Assembly (NCBI GenBank): GCA_041392305.1
Contig: JAWKMJ010000006.1
Coordinates: forward strand, 62,001-126,000
Reading direction: 5' to 3'
Source: JAGQYP01 sp041392305
Lineage (GTDB): Bacteria; Bacteroidota; Bacteroidia; Flavobacteriales_D; Crocinitomicaceae
Length of the DNA: 64,000 nucleotides
This document shows, piece by piece, positions 61,822-64,000 of the stretch. The notes beneath the pieces are model-generated. The model searched no databases. It had not been told where the DNA came from and saw only the letters and a program-made list of their open reading frames with translations. The first letter of the stretch is position 1; each line of letters starts with the position of its first letter. Made by a program: the position numbers and the translations under genes.

Positions 61822-64000
61822 TCCAAAGGTTATTTGTATTTCTGATTAGTTTAATGGTTCACAATGCGTTTGGTCAAACCTTTGAAGTGGAAAAGGTTGA
61901 GTTCAACATCAAAAAGCAAAAGTGGGAGAAAATCAATTCCAAATATTCAGATTTTGGTGCTGTACTAGCTGGTGAGCAGGTAGTTTTTTGTACCAATCGA
62001 CTCATCGATCAGGTGATAGTTGGGGAAAATAACTGGAAAAAAGGAAAACACTACAATATCTATAGTTTTGTTTTGGAAGGCGATTCAGTAATTACTTCAG
62101 AATTAAAAAAGCCTAGACTTTATGCTGAAAAATTCACTTCCAACTCGCATACTGGTCCAATTTGTTTTAGCGAAACACAAGATACTGTATTCTTTTCCAG
62201 AGTTGAAAAAGCAAAATTGAAAGGAAAGGAAGGAAAATTTCATTTTAAACCTCAGCTCTACATGTGTGTTAGGCAAAACAACAGTTGGGGAAAATTGCAA
62301 AAACTGGGATTCAACCAAAATGGGTATTCTTTTAGTCATCCAAGTTTCGATTCAAAAAACAAGATGCTCTATTTTGCTTCGGATGTTCCTGAGGGAATAG
62401 GAGGGAGCGATATTTACAGGAGTTCCATGGATAGTTTAGGTCAATTTTCAGTGATTGAAAACTTAGGATCAAAGGTGAATACAACAGGCTCCGAGATGTT
62501 TCCATTTTATTATCATGGCGATCTATTCTTTTCATCAGATCGAAGTGGGGGGACTGGTAAACTCGATATTTACTGGACTTATCCTAAGGAAGAGGGTTGG
62601 AAGGATCCTGTAAATTTGGGCAAGCAGCTCAATACAGAAGAAGATGATTTTAGTATGTACATTTTTGGAGACTATACCAAAGGACTGATGACATCTAAAA
62701 TTGATGGAAGTGATGATATTTTCTATTTTGATATTGAAAAAATTGTAACAATTCAGAGTGAGTTAGTAGGAAAGTTTTCTTATCGTAATTTGAATTCGGA
62801 TGTTTCTGGAATCAAAGTACAGTTGACTTCGGACGATGTAGATATGATCTTTGAAACAGTTTCAGATCCAGAAGGGAAGTTCAAATTAAGAGAATTACCT
62901 TCGGGTGAAAAATATGCAATTAACATAATTAATGAAGGAGATGAAGATCTTTATGTGACCTTTTACGATGAAAATGGGGAGGTTTTGTCGCGAATGATCA
63001 TCAATAAAAAAGGAAAATTTGAATACAAGCAATTGGGGTCTGATGAGTCCTTGATTAGTCTGATAGACAATGCTGATGATTTCGAGCTAAATTCGAAGTA
63101 TATTGGGAAAATTGTAACTTCGGATAATGCCGTACCGGATCAAAAACTACAAGTTTCTTTAGTAGACGAAAATGGCAAATTGATTCAAACGACAGAAACA
63201 GATCGCTTCGGGAATTTCGAATTCAGAGAAATTGATTACCTGGCAAATAGTAGAATAAAACTTCAAAATCCGGACGACGATTACAGTCTTTTTGTGTTCA
63301 ATGAAAAAGGAGAAATCATTGCGAAACTCAAGATTGATGAAAACGGAGTGTTTACTTATCGAAAATTGGAAAATGAAAGTTCTGATCTTGAACTGATTTC
63401 CTCAAAAGATGATGATTTCTCATTCACGAATAAGTATTATTTGGGAGAATTGATCGATAAAAAAGGTAAGCAAATACTAACAGATAGTATTTATATAGCA
63501 GTTTATGATAAGAATAAATACTTGATAGACAGTAGTAAAATAAACGGCTCAGGAGATTTCGTATTTGCGGAATTACCGGTAGAAGATATTTACTTATTCC
63601 GAACCAATTACGATGAAGACCCATTGACACTTAATCTATACAATCATATGGGACAGCTGGTTGCCAAACTGGTTCGTGATCCAAAAACAGGATTTTTCTT
63701 ATATAAACTGATTCAGAACGATACTTCTACAATTGATTTGGCAAATTATGCTGAAAACGTGGATTTCGATTTTAAGAAGAACAATCAGAATAAGAATGAA
63801 AATACGTATCAGGATCACAATAATGAGGTCAATGCATCAAACTTTACCGGAGAAGAAGCTGATATTATCTATTTTGATGTCAATTCTTCCTACATGACAG
63901 ACAAGGAAAAAAGTAAGCTCAATGCACTTGCAAATCAGTTAAAATCAGGATCTGGGTCAATTATCATAGAAGGGCATACAGACATAAATGGAGACAACGA
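61818..64000 (+). CDS. OmpA-domain protein with PD40 and carboxypeptidase-regulatory-like repeats (partial)
   Basis: The ATG at 61818 overlaps the PorP stop codon (ATGA). The roughly 727 visible residues contain a signal peptide (LFVFLISLMVHNAFGQ). PD40/WD40-like beta-propeller blocks follow at about 120-310 (SHPSFDSKNKMLYFASDVPE, GGSDIYRSS, FFSSDRSGGTGKLDIYW). Several SDxxGxFxFxxL-type repeats come next (SDPEGKFKLRELPSGEKYAI, TDRFGNFEFREIDYL). The start of an OmpA domain is at the end (IIYFDVNSSYMTDKEKSKLN, IIIEGHTD). The gene runs off the window. The architecture matches the PorE-like partner of T9SS cassettes, which binds peptidoglycan. Confidence 0.9.
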   Translation, partial: MIQRLFVFLISLMVHNAFGQTFEVEKVEFNIKKQKWEKINSKYSDFGAVLAGEQVVFCTNRLIDQVIVGENNWKKGKHYNIYSFVLEGDSVITSELKKPRLYAEKFTSNSHTGPICFSETQDTVFFSRVEKAKLKGKEGKFHFKPQLYMCVRQNNSWGKLQKLGFNQNGYSFSHPSFDSKNKMLYFASDVPEGIGGSDIYRSSMDSLGQFSVIENLGSKVNTTGSEMFPFYYHGDLFFSSDRSGGTGKLDIYWTYPKEEGWKDPVNLGKQLNTEEDDFSMYIFGDYTKGLMTSKIDGSDDIFYFDIEKIVTIQSELVGKFSYRNLNSDVSGIKVQLTSDDVDMIFETVSDPEGKFKLRELPSGEKYAINIINEGDEDLYVTFYDENGEVLSRMIINKKGKFEYKQLGSDESLISLIDNADDFELNSKYIGKIVTSDNAVPDQKLQVSLVDENGKLIQTTETDRFGNFEFREIDYLANSRIKLQNPDDDYSLFVFNEKGEIIAKLKIDENGVFTYRKLENESSDLELISSKDDDFSFTNKYYLGELIDKKGKQILTDSIYIAVYDKNKYLIDSSKINGSGDFVFAELPVEDIYLFRTNYDEDPLTLNLYNHMGQLVAKLVRDPKTGFFLYKLIQNDTSTIDLANYAENVDFDFKKNNQNKNENTYQDHNNEVNASNFTGEEADIIYFDVNSSYMTDKEKSKLNALANQLKSGSGSIIIEGHTDINGDN

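Overview
The window looks like a low-GC chromosomal segment from a member of Bacteroidota, most likely order Flavobacteriales. The genus cannot be fixed from the sequence; a Crocinitomicaceae/Cryomorphaceae-type relative is only a guess. Three things support this. There are five very large type IX secretion (T9SS) proteins ending in the gliding-motility type B (CHU_C) sorting domain, plus a PorP/SprF-like protein and an OmpA partner. Promoters follow the Bacteroidota pattern (TTG or TTTG, about 19-22 nt, TAnnTTTG). The menaquinone genes menA, menC and menE are also present. No rRNA, CRISPR array, prophage or plasmid functions were seen.

Layout. 1-660: a broken IS110-family transposase start, a structured noncoding left end, one copy of a dispersed repeat and a heptamer array. 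635-4900 (minus): a methionine operon, metX-hom-osmC-like-metZ, behind a SAM-I riboswitch and a consensus promoter. 5012-5442: tRNA-Phe with its terminator and a long leader hairpin, then a probable small RNA or attenuator. 5471-9080: a membrane AraC regulator, a DUF2807 lipoprotein, a VOC protein, and a sigma factor with a small membrane protein. 9059-9516: a 190-bp tandem repeat. 9658-13736: guaA, a LysM/periplasmic-binding fusion and two small secreted proteins. 13733-24352: two giant T9SS adhesins, the first with two compensating frameshifts. 24398-41607: mostly housekeeping genes (recR, proS, two tRNA-Glu, rpsT, ung, hemE, an MFS transporter, lhgO, lpxB, a SpoIID protein, pckA, an MtfA-like peptidase, a thioesterase).

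41713-64000: a third giant adhesin, a SiaB-like protein, and a fourth adhesin split by an in-frame stop codon. Then come a membrane DnaJ protein, menE, a secreted thioredoxin-like gene, menC and menA. The window ends in a T9SS cassette of adhesin, PorP/SprF and an OmpA/PD40 protein that runs off the edge. The five adhesins take up about 37% of the window.

The least ordinary signals are not protein families. They are: (i) arrays of 7-bp repeats, of different sequence but the same period, each starting at or next to the stop codon of a gene; (ii) a dispersed CTCCGTG/AAATAGGAGA element in three copies; (iii) a structured segment upstream of the IS110 transposase where a bridge RNA would be encoded; (iv) a promoter-stem-terminator unit at 5329-5446; (v) disrupted reading frames in two adhesins and the transposase. 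All assignments come from reading the sequence; no database search was run.
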